Positions 10,026-50,780 of a stretch of DNA of 64,000 nt are shown piece by piece. The notes under the pieces are model-generated. The model saw nothing but the letters and a program-made list of their open reading frames with translations. It was not told the origin of the DNA and did not search any database. Source of the DNA: Paralichthys olivaceus (taxonomy: Eukaryota; Chordata; Actinopteri; Pleuronectiformes; Paralichthyidae); contig NC_091094.1 in the NCBI RefSeq assembly GCF_024713975.1, forward strand, positions 21,414,501 through 21,478,500, read 5' to 3'. The position numbers and the translations under genes were made by a program. Each line of letters begins with the position of its first letter. Position 1 is the first letter of the stretch.

Positions 10026-11939
10026 TTATACTGAATTGTCTTCGTTGCTGTTCACTTGGTTGTTTGAATGATTTACTGAACTGGTGATATTTCTCAAATT
10101 GCCTTTCAGCTGCATGTCAGCTATTTTAGAGGTCTGTCAAGTAATTGACACAATCTTCAGATCCAAGTTCAAAACTTTCCAAAATAAAGCTCTGTAATTA
10201 CCCTTCTGCATGCATTGCAGCAACAATGACGATTCTATAAATGTTGTCATTACGGAGGGATAGCACCCATGACTCCTGTGAATGTCTGTGTCAGGCCGAT
10301 ATGGTGAAATAGAAAAACAAAATAATCAAAACGATCTGTTTGACCCATTGACCACTGCAGTAGTTTATCTGAGGACGTAGAGGAAGTCATGACCATGGTC
10401 CACACACTGAGGGCACACTGCCCCGCCCCCACTGACTGCTACAGAGAGCTGCTCACTTGTTTATTCAGTTGTTATTACTGTTGAACTTATAGCATGTCCA
10501 AATTGCACCAAACATGTGAATGCAATATCTCAGGCAATTTACAATTCACATGCCAGGAATGAATGCATTAAGACACACGGACAGAAAGACAGAAAGAACC
10601 GAAGACAGAAATACAGAAGGACACACAGACAGAAAGACAGAAAGACATTTGTGGAATAAGTGGGTAGATAATTGTAATTTAGGAATGTATCATTCCCTGC
10701 AGTAAAATAAAGCTTTAATGATGTGACCCTTAAGCAAGTGCAAAGATAGCATGAGGGGATTATGAAATTAACTCTCTAACCATGCAGAGTCTCAGAGCTG
10801 TGCACCTGCAGCAGAGCCTAATCCTTCCTGCACCAAACCATCTGGAATGGGAGTTTTGCTGTGTGTATAATGTATGGGTCAGTGTGCCGCTGCAGCAGTC
10901 CTGACCAGAGCCCCGCAGTGACACCACACAGCTGATTCCTTTATTCTGCCTCTCCTCTCCATCACTATCCACTTCAACTCTCCTGCAAAAAAATCCCTGA
11001 GGTCTGCTGCTTTGTTTGACCTTCAAGTGTGTAGGAGAGTAGAAGAGAAGGAAAAAGAGAAATGAGAAAATGTGAGATATTCCCATCCCAATGTGGGAGC
11101 ATTTAACCAGCATTGAGGGCTGTCAAATCAAAAGACCCCAAGTGGGCAATGATCCCAGCCTCCCGGTGTGTTGCCCAAGGTGTGTCTGTCCTTGAAAGAC
11201 CGCTGTGAGTGGGGCTTGTCTGTTCCTCGAACCATCATGGCTGTGCACATGCACGAAGCGAAGGGGTTAACACTGCAACCATTCCCATCTGTTGCTAAGG
11301 AAGTGTTGCCTGTTGTGCAGGAAACAGGGAGAGCGGTTTCCTGTTATGAAGAAAGGTTTTTAAAGGGTTGCATTCATTCAATCATGCAACAGATGCTGCG
11401 CCAGGAAGCCCTGGCCAATAGCAAAAAAGCTTTGGTGTCCTGGAGAAACTGTTTTTGGAAACTGCTTTTAGGAACCACTCTATATACTGTTCTGGTCCAG
11501 GAAATAATGTGTGAGGAAAACAGGTTGGAGAAAACACTGATACAAATCTTGGCTTCATTGCTGACAATAATATATACAGAGACATTATGGTCCAATCATT
11601 CCAAGAATAAAAAAATATGTCATGGCACCATTCAATAGCTCATGTAACATGGGTCTTAACTTTTCAGCTTCAGGACACACAGAGAAACACTGTAAGTGCT
11701 TGTGCCTCATATTTAAGAATCTCCCAAACTGACTGGGTTTGGTCTTGTTCTTATGTATGCAGCCTTGCCTCTTCCCTCTAAATCAAAACATGGCACGGTT
11801 GCGCATCTGTGGAGCAGCGTCCAGAACCAAAAGAGTGACCAAATGAAACAGAATAGTCCTCCACTGGTGCTGTCTGTGCAGTAGCTGAAATGCAACGACG
11901 TGCTTTGCAAAATGAAAAAAAAATGAAACATACACAGAG

Positions 11940-12271
11940 TGACTTTGGTCCGCGCTGTCTCCTGTAGTCCAGCCTCAGGAAGCGCCCAGCAGCACCTCCC
12001 GTTTCCACACAGGAGCGCACCAGTCTCATGTAGCATCCGCACTGGAGATACACGCCGCCTCGGAGCTCTGCAGCTCGCTCTGCAGAAACACATGCGTCTT
12101 CTTCTAATTCCAAAAAACATGAGAAAGAAATGTTCTACAACTCTCCCGCTGCAACTTGACTTCCCCGCAGTGTGTTTGGATTAAGTCACCACGTTGTTCG
12201 GAGGGACTCTGCGAGAGGGAACCATGAGAAGGGTCGGATCCCGTGGATGATGATGTCCCACAATGAACGCA
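11940..12271 (+). promoter_or_regulatory. CpG-rich patch, candidate fgd5 promoter / untranslated first exon
   Basis: This stretch is locally rich in CpG compared with its flanks (CGCGCTG, CACGCCGCCTCGGAG, TGTTCGG, GGGTCGGATCCCG). It ends in a possible donor (GCAG|GTTGGT at 12271/12272). The first fgd5 coding exon has a splice acceptor at 14490-14491, so at least one untranslated exon must lie upstream, and this is the best-looking place. No TATA box or transcript evidence. Confidence 0.3.
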
Positions 12272-14490
12272 GGTTGGTTGTGAATGTTCGTGTTGAAAAG
12301 CCCAGAAAGGAAACTTTTAAAATGTTGTACAGCAGAAGAAAGTGTTTGTATTAATTCATGTTCACAGTTCTGTCTGAAAACATGTCACCTGTTTATTTTC
12401 CACATATTTAACATGTAAATGCCGATTCTTATCCAACACTGGTGCAGTGTTTGATACCAGTTATGTCATTGATAATTAACTATTGACACAGCTATAGACT
12501 GGTTGAACTGCTGAAATGTTCATGGATATAATTCAGATGCTTTTCCCCCATCAGATTATTATTTTTTTTTGATTTTTAGATTAACATTGGTCTCAGTTGC
12601 TGTCAGTGAGAGTTTGCACTGGTCAGATGTTTAATGTTCTAATGTTCAAAATGTGCATGGTTTTAAATAAATATGTTCTGTTCTAGGATTATGGTTGGGG
12701 TTGGTTTTGGGATTATAATCTGTGAAAGCAGACAAACCCCATTGTTCAATACAGAAGGTCACCTGTCTGCAAACTGTATATTTCTCAAAACAAAGGAGTT
12801 GAGAGATGGTTTTCTTTTGTGATTTCTTGTGAGATGTTTCAAAGAAAGTCATTTTTCTCAATAATTGAATCCAATTTTTTTTCCCACTCCTTTGTCAGAC
12901 AGATTCAGACAATTCTTTCTTTAGATTTGACAGGTGACATTTCAGGACACGGTCTGAAATCATATCCTGTAGTTTTGGCAAAGCCAAGGTCCCTGTGTGT
13001 ATCTCTTCCTTTGTTTTAGAAACATTTGTTTTAATTGAATTCTTGTTGCATAATTCATATCCTGTTGTTTGCAGTTGGGTGTTTTGTCAGAGCGGGACCC
13101 TTGTTTTCTCTTGCAGTTTTATTGTTCTTTGACGCACTCTAAAAGACCTTTCCCCCCCCCAAAAGTGTGTGTGTATGTGTGTGTGTATGTGTGCATACAC
13201 ATCAGGCAGTGTGAGAGTGTTTCGTGAGAATCGGGGAAGAATGACAAGAAGGAAGTCCATTTGTGTTGTGAAAAATGGGTACTCCTGGAGAGGTTCATGG
13301 AGGAGTGATGAGGGGCCATGCTGTTAATGTCCTTCCCCTTTTGACATCCTGTGTGGAGTCCTGTTAGGGTCTGCTGGAGGAGAACCTGGAACACAGACTG
13401 TGGTGACATTCACAGAGGAAAAAATATGTACCTGTCAGTATGGGCAGAATGAATGACAATGAGAAAATTCAGACCAATGTCCAGAGAGTCCAACGAGATA
13501 GGTGACAGTGAACACACTCAGAGAGTCTAAGTGCATAGAGGGTTTAAAAGGATGTGCGTCAGGGCAGGTACTAAATAACAGGAAGAGACAAGGGGTGTAC
13601 ACACTTTGTTAAGTGTGGGTGTGTCTCATGACAATTCCAAATTTTGTAGGCAGTGCTTTTTAATGACTTCACAGTTTTTAACTAGTGCAGTGCACGTTCT
13701 TAACATTCCTGTTTGGAATGGTCTATTCTCTTGCCCTGTGTTAATGCCCCGTAGCTGCTTTAGAATGATTCCTTGTCATCATGAAACTTTTCTACGATCT
13801 ACTGTCACTTTTTGTTGTTTGTGTGCTGGATGTTGTGTGAATATCTTTTTATAAACAGTCTATGGTGCAGATTGAAGTTAGAAAACTCTGCGTTCATCTA
13901 ACCTGGTTTATCTGCGATGACGATCTTAAAGTCAAAACGCACCAAACTTGGCACTGCACTTCCTCTGGAAATTTGCACTAGACATGCCAAATATGAAGTC
14001 GATAAGATGAACAGTTTTCAGGATGTGCTTTCCGCTTACAGACAGACACAGACAGATGTTTGTGGAATCAGTAGGTTGATGTTTAGTCTAAATTAAAAGT
14101 AATTTGTGCTGCACAGTGTCAAAATTAGGAAAAGAGGTGTGCTGTAATCATCCCTTATGTTTTCCATTTCAATCTGTGGAAATTATTATCTTTAAAACCT
14201 TGATCCGTTGTTCATCCGTTCCTGCTATAAGAGAACAACCTACGTGTCATTTCCCCAGACAGAGAGATGTTATTGTTCCTCCCGTAAGTACCCTGTGACT
14301 CTGTTGTTTTTCCTGCTGATAATGTCCCCTGCAGCTTTCTGTATGTCACCGACTGCGGTGTAGGTCTGGTCTTCCTCTTTGTATTCTACACAGAAACAGG
14401 GCTCACATGTTTACCCCTGGGTCATATGAAATTATTATTTTTTTGTGTGGTTTTACAGCTTTTAAATGATCTCTCACTCTCCTTGTTACA
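12272..14490. other. Non-coding stretch before the first fgd5 coding exon
   Basis: No recognisable gene. Contains a short TG/TA-rich run near 13165-13200 and the repeat described at 13686. If the 12-kb CpG patch is the first exon, this is the first fgd5 intron. Confidence 0.4.
13686..13905 (+). repeat. Interspersed repeat, copy B
   Basis: Diverged second copy of 9829-10025 with an extra insert of about 40 bp before TTTATAAACAGTC. The following 13930-14095 segment also resembles 10485-10690, so the whole unit may span about 400 bp. Confidence 0.55.
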
Positions 14491-14491
14491 G

Positions 14492-14562
14492 ATTTTCAAA
14501 ATCCACTGCAAGTCCCTCAGCCAAAGATCAGTCATCTGACCATCAAAGTACAGTCCAAGCTG
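14492..14562 (+). other. fgd5: 5' untranslated part of the first fgd5 coding exon
   Basis: A pyrimidine-rich acceptor (CTCTCACTCTCCTTGTTACAG) precedes it. All 71 nt are open in the fgd5 frame with no Met, so an upstream exon could in principle supply an earlier start. Confidence 0.5.
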
Positions 14563-43827
<29,265 letters not shown>

Positions 43828-45270
43828 CACCTGCTCAGTGAGACTGCTGTGTGTGGCTGCTAGAACTCCTCTGTGGAGCACAACATAGCTACCTGCTGCA
43901 TCTGGTGAGGAGTCATCATGTCTGGCCTGTTGTGGAATATAACACGACACAATGATCACCAGGGGCGTCTTACACGAGGCTGCCGGTCAGAACATTATAA
44001 GGAGAACATTTTATTCCCTCAGCTTCAACATTGTACAAGCGCCATCCTGTTAAAATCTCTTTGCTGTATTTTGGCGTCTTTGACCGGCGTCTCCACTGAA
44101 TTCTGAGCTACTCTTTTGGTTCTGAAGGAGATCGTCACATCACAACTCTGTTGTAATCCAAGGGATATTTTCAAGGTTACTTTCCTGCAAAATGATCAAA
44201 AACAACCAATGCTCCTCAGTAGTTTTCACAGCTCATTAAAGGTAAAATATCTTAGAGAGATGTCTGGTATTCTGAATATATATTTGGCATTCTGAATATA
44301 TATTCCGATGTATACACTACTGATGCAGATACTGAAATGAATTTTATGATTATATGTGTATTTGTGTTACACTGTGTTCTGAGTAAGAGGTCATTTTAAT
44401 CATCGTAGTGTGCGTACATAATATTTCTCGTGGTGTTTTTACACAGTAAAAATACACTCTTGTATTGAATCTACAGAGCGATGGATTGACCCTCAGCATG
44501 ACAGCCAGTCAACAGTCCCTCTACACTCATGAGAACTTGCTTTGTATTTGAATCTGTAGGTTTTTTAAATCCTTTCACAGTTTGACATGCACAGTTCTCA
44601 AGTGCCAGTTATTTCCATCCTGTTGAATGCAGTGCAGTTTGCAACTGATGATGAATGTGCCTGAAATGAAATTGTACTCCTCATTTGTTTTCATGTTATC
44701 ACAGTACTGTACTACTGTCATGTCCTCACAAAAGACCTTGATAACATTTGCTTTTTCTAAAATCTAGTCTTGTATACTGTAACCTTCTAGTATTATGAAC
44801 AGTTCTGTTACTCTCCAGTAACATAAGAATATACTATTGTGCCATTTTTTATGAATGCCTTTTTTCATGCTGTATACATTGCTGGATGTAATTACAATTT
44901 AACCACTTGGACATTATGAACACTGCTAAGAAAAAAACCTTTGTTAAACTACCTATAATCTGCAATCGTTTGTCATCTGAGCCGAAGGAAACACACTTCC
45001 TCTCCACTGTTCAAACATGAACACCCATCACTTCTCTTAAATAACCAACCTGAAGGCGTTATCTGCTCTGTAACACAAGGGATCCTTCACACTGTCAAAC
45101 CACATCATTTCTCAAGCACACAATCATCAAGTACTGTGCAGCTTTTCTACCTTTTTCTTATTGGCCATACTGATAGTGTTATTATGGATTGTACCTCTTG
45201 CATATAGTGCATTGTAAATGTTTATGTATATAGATACGTATAAAAATAAACTCCTTTAAAACCTTTATGT
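43828..45270 (+). other. fgd5: fgd5 3' untranslated region
   Basis: AT-rich non-coding sequence from the stop codon to just past AATAAA; the length is inferred from the first strong polyadenylation signal. Confidence 0.6.
45245..45250 (+). terminator. fgd5: fgd5 polyadenylation signal
   Basis: AATAAA within TATAAAAATAAACTCC, about 1.4 kb after the stop codon, followed by a GT-rich stretch (TGATATGATTTCGTAGTAGG, GTGCGTTG). Confidence 0.6.
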
Positions 45271-48200
45271 GATATGATTTCGTAGTAGGGTGCGTTGTTA
45301 ATATCATGTGAAATATTAATTTGTCATGTCCAATACTACCTTTTGTCTATTTTTTCACTTGGATTTTATTTTTCATTTTTGTATCTTACTTGTATTGTTA
45401 TATATTTAGCCATTGTTCCTCTCTTCCCCCTCATTTAACTTGATATTTTTACCACTTATTTTGTATACCCTCATGTTATTATTTATCATCTTGTCGTAAA
45501 AACTATAATTGGTCAAAGTAAAATGAACACCCTTGAAATCATACATTTACAATATACAGTATATATAGTATTAATATAAAGTATAAATACTACTTTTGAA
45601 AAAAAAACGCTCCTGGTTAAGTCCTCATGTGCATTGAATTGGATGACTCATTGAATCCACATTATTATGTCTCTCCCTAAATGTGCTGACTGAGATATCT
45701 AATCATAACATATGATGTTAGTAGCAACAACCATGAGCTTCACAAATTCAGAACATATTGAAGGGTTGTTGCTGTGCATGGTATTACTTCGAACAGGTAT
45801 TCTGTTGATGGCAAACAGAATGTGTCTCCATTGTTTGCGATAGTGGCAACATTTGGGTTAAGTGTCTCTTTTATCCAGCAGGGGGCAGCAGTAGATAATG
45901 CCACCAGAGATCTCACTGTGAGCTCAGCCACACATGCTGAGGTCTGAAAACATGACAGTTCCTCTTTGCATGTCTGTTTGTTCACCAGCACTTCATTAGG
46001 CGCTTGGGTTTAAAGGGTTCAAACAAAGTGTCATACAACAAACACTTAGCGTATTTGCTCATGGCATTTGTTGCACATTGAGGTCAGGGCTTTTTCAATC
46101 CTAAACCTGAAATAGCAGCTGTGAACTGAAAATATGTATTGTTTCACACAGAAAAGAGAAGGAAAGTGTGCAGTGTCTGTGTGATCATCCACCCGCAGTC
46201 GACCTTTACCCTGCAGGTAAAGAAGAAGCTCTGCAGACACTTAACACATGCATTCAATACATATCTTAGAATTAACTTAAGTAAAGGTAAAGGGGACATT
46301 TCAAAGCTTTGTGTCAGACTGAGCAGATTGTTCCACCAATACTTTGTGTGACAGATATATGTGGAAAAAAGCTTTTTCACACTTTAAATTCACATCCATT
46401 CATAAAAAAAACGAATGGCATGCATATGTATAAAGATTGAAAACTACAACAATGGCACCTGAGATATAATAAACTGATCAAGTAAAAACTCTGAAGGTCA
46501 AATCAATATTATAATCGTGGAAAGGCAAAATAATGAGTGCGTCAATATACCTCTCCATTAAGTTGATTAGTCCAACCTGAGTTCCACAGAACCAAAACCA
46601 CAGTCTGACAGCAGTGGACCACAACCAGGAAAATAGTGGCAGGTATAAATATTTAAAGACAAAGAAACAGCACAAAAGATTTTGGCCTATTTCTCCACCA
46701 ACACATGCAATATTAATGACAACAAGTCAACCAGAGCAGGGCCAGTGTGAGAGCTTATTGAAGAACAGAAAATGGATGTGGCTTCAATTCATCAGCCAAC
46801 ACAAACCCTCTGATAATTCAAAACTGACATTAATATCATTAATAAAGGTAAAGTAAATAAAATCTATACATATAATAATGAAGGAAAGTAGCACATGGTG
46901 TTTGAGGAGAATCTTGTTAATGGATACAGAGATCAAGACCAAAAGATAATTTCTAATTAGATGAGTAAAGATGAAGTGATTGTACGTCAGTCTGAAAATA
47001 GGAAGATTGGGGTTGCTCCAGATACGTGATCCCATGGGTGCCAGTGACCCAATACTTCGTTCAAGTAACAGAAGGAGAGCGACGTGAGGAAAAGCATTGA
47101 AAACATTGAAAGTTGTTCAATTCCTTCGAGCACCTGAAAGTTAAAGACACCTTGTTCCACTTCTTGTCTCGATGGGAGCATGAACTTGGTCACATGAGAC
47201 AAATTGTGATTTGTGAATATGAGCTATGCAAATTAAATTTGATTGATTGGTTTGATTGATTGATGGTCCCTTACACACACACACACACACACATGCATGC
47301 AGAGTCACTGAGCATTCCCCGTCAGTAACCTGGGAACCGGAAATGCACAGAGTGATTGAGTAACTGTCTGCATGCTTCAGTCAACAGCCTCAGTTTCTGT
47401 AGTCTCTGCAAATAAAAGAAAGGACCTCTGAAATGCTATTTTTTCTACTTACTGGGAAAGTTTCAAATCTACCATCAAGAGGCCAATAATAAGTCTGGAA
47501 TTAAATAGATTCTGTATTTGATTCCAAAAACAACAATTCTTTGCAGGAAAAAGATTCAGAATCAAAAAAAGGGAAACTACCAATCATGATAAAATGACAA
47601 TGTGAAACAATAAGTGTTGAATGTCAGGACAGTCCTGAGTAGCTTGTTCTGACGCCAGTATTGCTTTTATTACTGCTTTGTAATTATTTCCATGCCGTAA
47701 TCTTGAAATCACCCTGTGTAACACTGTAGACACACCTGAGCAAGCCCTGAGATCAGAGACTTTTTGAAGAGGAAGTCTTCCATCGGATCTTTGCTCTTAA
47801 GTATATATTAGATTACAATGAAGAGAGGATAAGTATGAATGACTGAATAAAATTAGATTGGAAATCAGATGTTTTAATATCAACAGAAACTGTACCAAAT
47901 TACAAAACATTAATAAGTCTATACGTACAAACTCTGTGTTACATGTCACCATGTATGGGCTCAGACGAGTTCATTTCTCTTTTAAAAACTCGTCTGGTTT
48001 AACACCATTTGAAAGAAGCGACACTTCTTCAAACATGCAGCTCACAGACAAGACACTGTATTAAAAAAAGCTGAAGAAAGTCACAGGGAGGAGAAATGAG
48101 GACAGAAAGAGTGAGGCACATTTAGTCTGTGGCATGTCTCTTGATGAAACGACAATTTCTTTCCTTTTTTAGGGATTGTTTTTTCATCCCTCCCTCCCTT

Positions 48201-49546
48201 CCTCTGTTCATCTGCTCCTCTCATTACTCGTTCTCATGTTTGCCCTGGCACTGCTAGACGATGGCAGAAACGGACATCACAACAGGAACTGTCTGGTGTG
48301 TCCAGATACAAGACTCATTCACACAGCAAACATGAAGCAAGCAAATTCACATGCGTGCTGTGTCCTGTCATGCAATCAGTGCTGTTACAGTAAAATTACA
48401 TAACCGGCAGATTCTCAACAACAGTCAGCCTTATGCCTATTGAAGTGCACAAACGGGTAAAACCTCAAGCTGGAATTCTCCCAGGCAACAATGCTGTTTC
48501 TAATTTTAACCGTGCTCTTCTGCAGCCCCAGGTGTGAGTAAGAAATTAACTTTATGACCGTCACAGAACTGGTGGCTGACGGAAAGCAGGCACCCTTCTG
48601 ACCTACATTTCTTTCATCAGAGGGTGGTGATAGTAAGAAACCTTTTTTTTTTGTTTGCTGGGGTTGTGGAGAAAAGCTTGCTTCCCCAATTTAGCATAGT
48701 TCCTGCTGAACCAGAATGTTGGGTGGAATAAAACAAAGCGAGGGGTCCCTGAAGTGCAAGTCCAATGGATATCTGATTCTGAAAGCAGAGGCAGGCTGTA
48801 TATGCTGGGAAGAGCAGGCAGAGGTGACTAATAGGAGTCTGTGATTGTTTTATAACGCTGTATATTTGTTTACAGCCACTGGGGCAGCGGGAGGCCTTCC
48901 ATGACGGCAGATCGTCTTCTAGGAAGTGAAAGTAATGGAAAAAAAGTCATATTTTCCTCTCATTGGTTGTTTCCTTGCTATTAAAGATGATGTCAGTGAC
49001 TGGATAGCATGGACACTGATAGCATGATGACTCTTTGAATCTAATTGGGATGTAATCTTTGTTCAGCTACTAATTATAGCTCAGAGAGATGTTGAAATTA
49101 CTAGATTAAAGTCTGAGCCATGGCTGAAAACTTGTATCCAGACCACAGCTTTTCGTGTGGTTCCAAATCTATTGTCCTCTGCTCCAAATGTCTGTGGTGG
49201 TGATGACTAACTCCAGGCTCACTCAGAAATCTCCATCAGCATTCAACCCTGCTCACCTATTCTATATGTCATTGTTATATTCTCTTAAGAGCTACAAATC
49301 CCCTTTAGGAGTTGAGACAGCCTGGCTAAATTGAATGGGTTATTTTCTCTTAGTCATATGATATTTGGTGTGTGTGTGTGTGTGTGTGTGTGTGGGAGAG
49401 GGGTGTTTGATGACTCAGCACCACATCACCACGTGGATATCCGTGTTTTGTGTAGGAGAGGAGAGGGAGTGCGGAGGTGCTGTGCAGAGCCATTATAAAA
49501 AGTCAGGGCTGTTTTGGATTGGCCCATAAAATTGGATTCCTTTTTA

Positions 49547-49578
<32 letters not shown>

Positions 49579-50100
49579 TCTGTATCTAAGAATATACATC
49601 GCTTTGATTTGCTCATTTTAAGTTTTTTTCCCTGCCAAATACACCTGTTTGACTTGAGGGAAAATGAATTTTGTTGAACCTGAAAAACTTTCCATTCACT
49701 TCCTTGTGTTGCTGCGATACAGTGTCAGGTTATGGTTAAGACAGGGGAATTCTGGGAAGACGCAACATTATTCATGCTCATGACCTGTAGCCCTAATGTC
49801 AAATTCCCATCACTAAAAATCAGGTTTGCAGAGTTGTGAGTCTGGTTCTGTCAGTTCTAAGTAAAGATCAAAGTTTTGATTTCATTGCTTACTTGTATGA
49901 GCTGCCTGGTGCTACAGTAGTTTCACTTCTCTCTTTCTCTGTGTGTGTGTGTATGTGTGTGTGTGTGTGTGTGGGTGGGTGTGGGTGTGTGGGTATGTGC
50001 ATGTGTGTTGCAGGTATTACTCATGTTGTGAGGACCTAAATCTGTCACATGGGATCTTATTTGTGGGGACAAAGAGCAAGGCTCCATAAATTAATTTGTT
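45271..50100. other. Spacer between fgd5 and prkcd
   Basis: AT-rich with no supportable coding frame. Contains short (AC)n and (GT)n runs (47274-47294, 49368-49394, 49549-49578) and a repeat tail near 47230 (CAAATTAAATTTGATTGATTGG). Confidence 0.6.
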
Positions 50101-50500
50101 TTAAGGTGAAGTCTTGTTTTAAGGTTAGGTTAGGTTGAGTTAAAGATTAGGTTTAGTTTAAGATGAGGTTTAGTTTAAGGTTAGGTTTGTTTAAGATTAG
50201 GTTTAGTTGAAGATTGGGTTTAGTTTAACGTTAGGTTTAGTTGAAGATTAGGTTTAGTTTAATGTTTTAGTTTAATGTTAAGTTTAGTTGAAGATTAGCT
50301 TTAGTTTAATGTTTTAGTTTAACGTTAAGTTTAGTTGAAGATTAGCTTTAGTTTAATGTTTTAGTTTAACGTTAGGTTTAGTTGAAGATTAGCTTTAGTT
50401 TAAGGTTATGGTTAATGTAGAGTTGAAATTTAGCTTAAGTTTAGGTTCAGGTGAAGTTTAGGTTTAGTTTGGGGTTAGGGTTATGTATGGTTAGGATTGG
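49938..50500 (+). repeat. Composite dispersed repeat with degenerate GGTTTAGTTTAA tandem array
   Basis: A (GT)n run is followed by GGTATTACTCATGTTGTGAGGACC and GTGGGGACAAAGAGCAAG, then a degenerate array of GGTTTAG/TTTAAGGTTA words. Within the array a 47-bp higher-order unit (GTTTTAGTTTAA...GATTAGCTTTAGTTTAAT) repeats about four times between 50215 and 50405. The unit order (GT run, GAGGACC core, GTTAGG-like array) is a recurring fish repeat, from memory. Confidence 0.65.
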
Positions 50501-50596
50501 AGTAAATCTATGTAATGTCCTCTGAAGTCGCACGCGCACTCGCGTGTGAGTGTGTGTGTGCGTGTGTGTGTGTGCTTCTTTGGGAATTCACCTGCG

Positions 50597-50604
50597 TGAC
50601 GTCA
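50597..50604. promoter_or_regulatory. Consensus cAMP response element
   Basis: TGACGTCA, the perfect palindromic CREB/ATF site, inside the CpG-rich block. Full-length CREs near CpG promoters are often functional; use here is inference. Confidence 0.5.
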
Positions 50605-50660
50605 CACGTTCACTCCACACTGCACGCGCGCGGAGCCGCAGTACAGATCCGAGCAGTCAC

Positions 50661-50780
50661 AGAGGACAGAGGACAGAGGAGACGGAGGACAGAGGAGACG
50701 GAGGACAGAGGAGACGGAGGACAGAGGAGACAGAGGACAGAGGAGACAGAGGACAGAGGAGACAGAGGAGCGAGGAGACA
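50661..50780 (+). repeat. 16-bp minisatellite in the putative prkcd 5' exon
   Basis: About seven units of GGACAGAGGAGACGGA, drifting to GGACAGAGGAGACAGA. All purine except C and T at fixed places. Confidence 0.9.

Larger units (their letters stand above)
5648..11930. other. Non-coding spacer upstream of fgd5
   Basis: AT-rich unique-looking sequence with stop codons in all frames. It contains a (GT)n run and an interspersed repeat pair member (9829-10025 and 10485-10690). No open frame here shows domain-like composition, and I see no gene. Confidence 0.5.

Noticed and set aside
11168..11638. 156-codon plus-strand open frame
   Set aside because: No domain, no splice or promoter context, residue usage like random AT-rich sequence; kept as non-coding.
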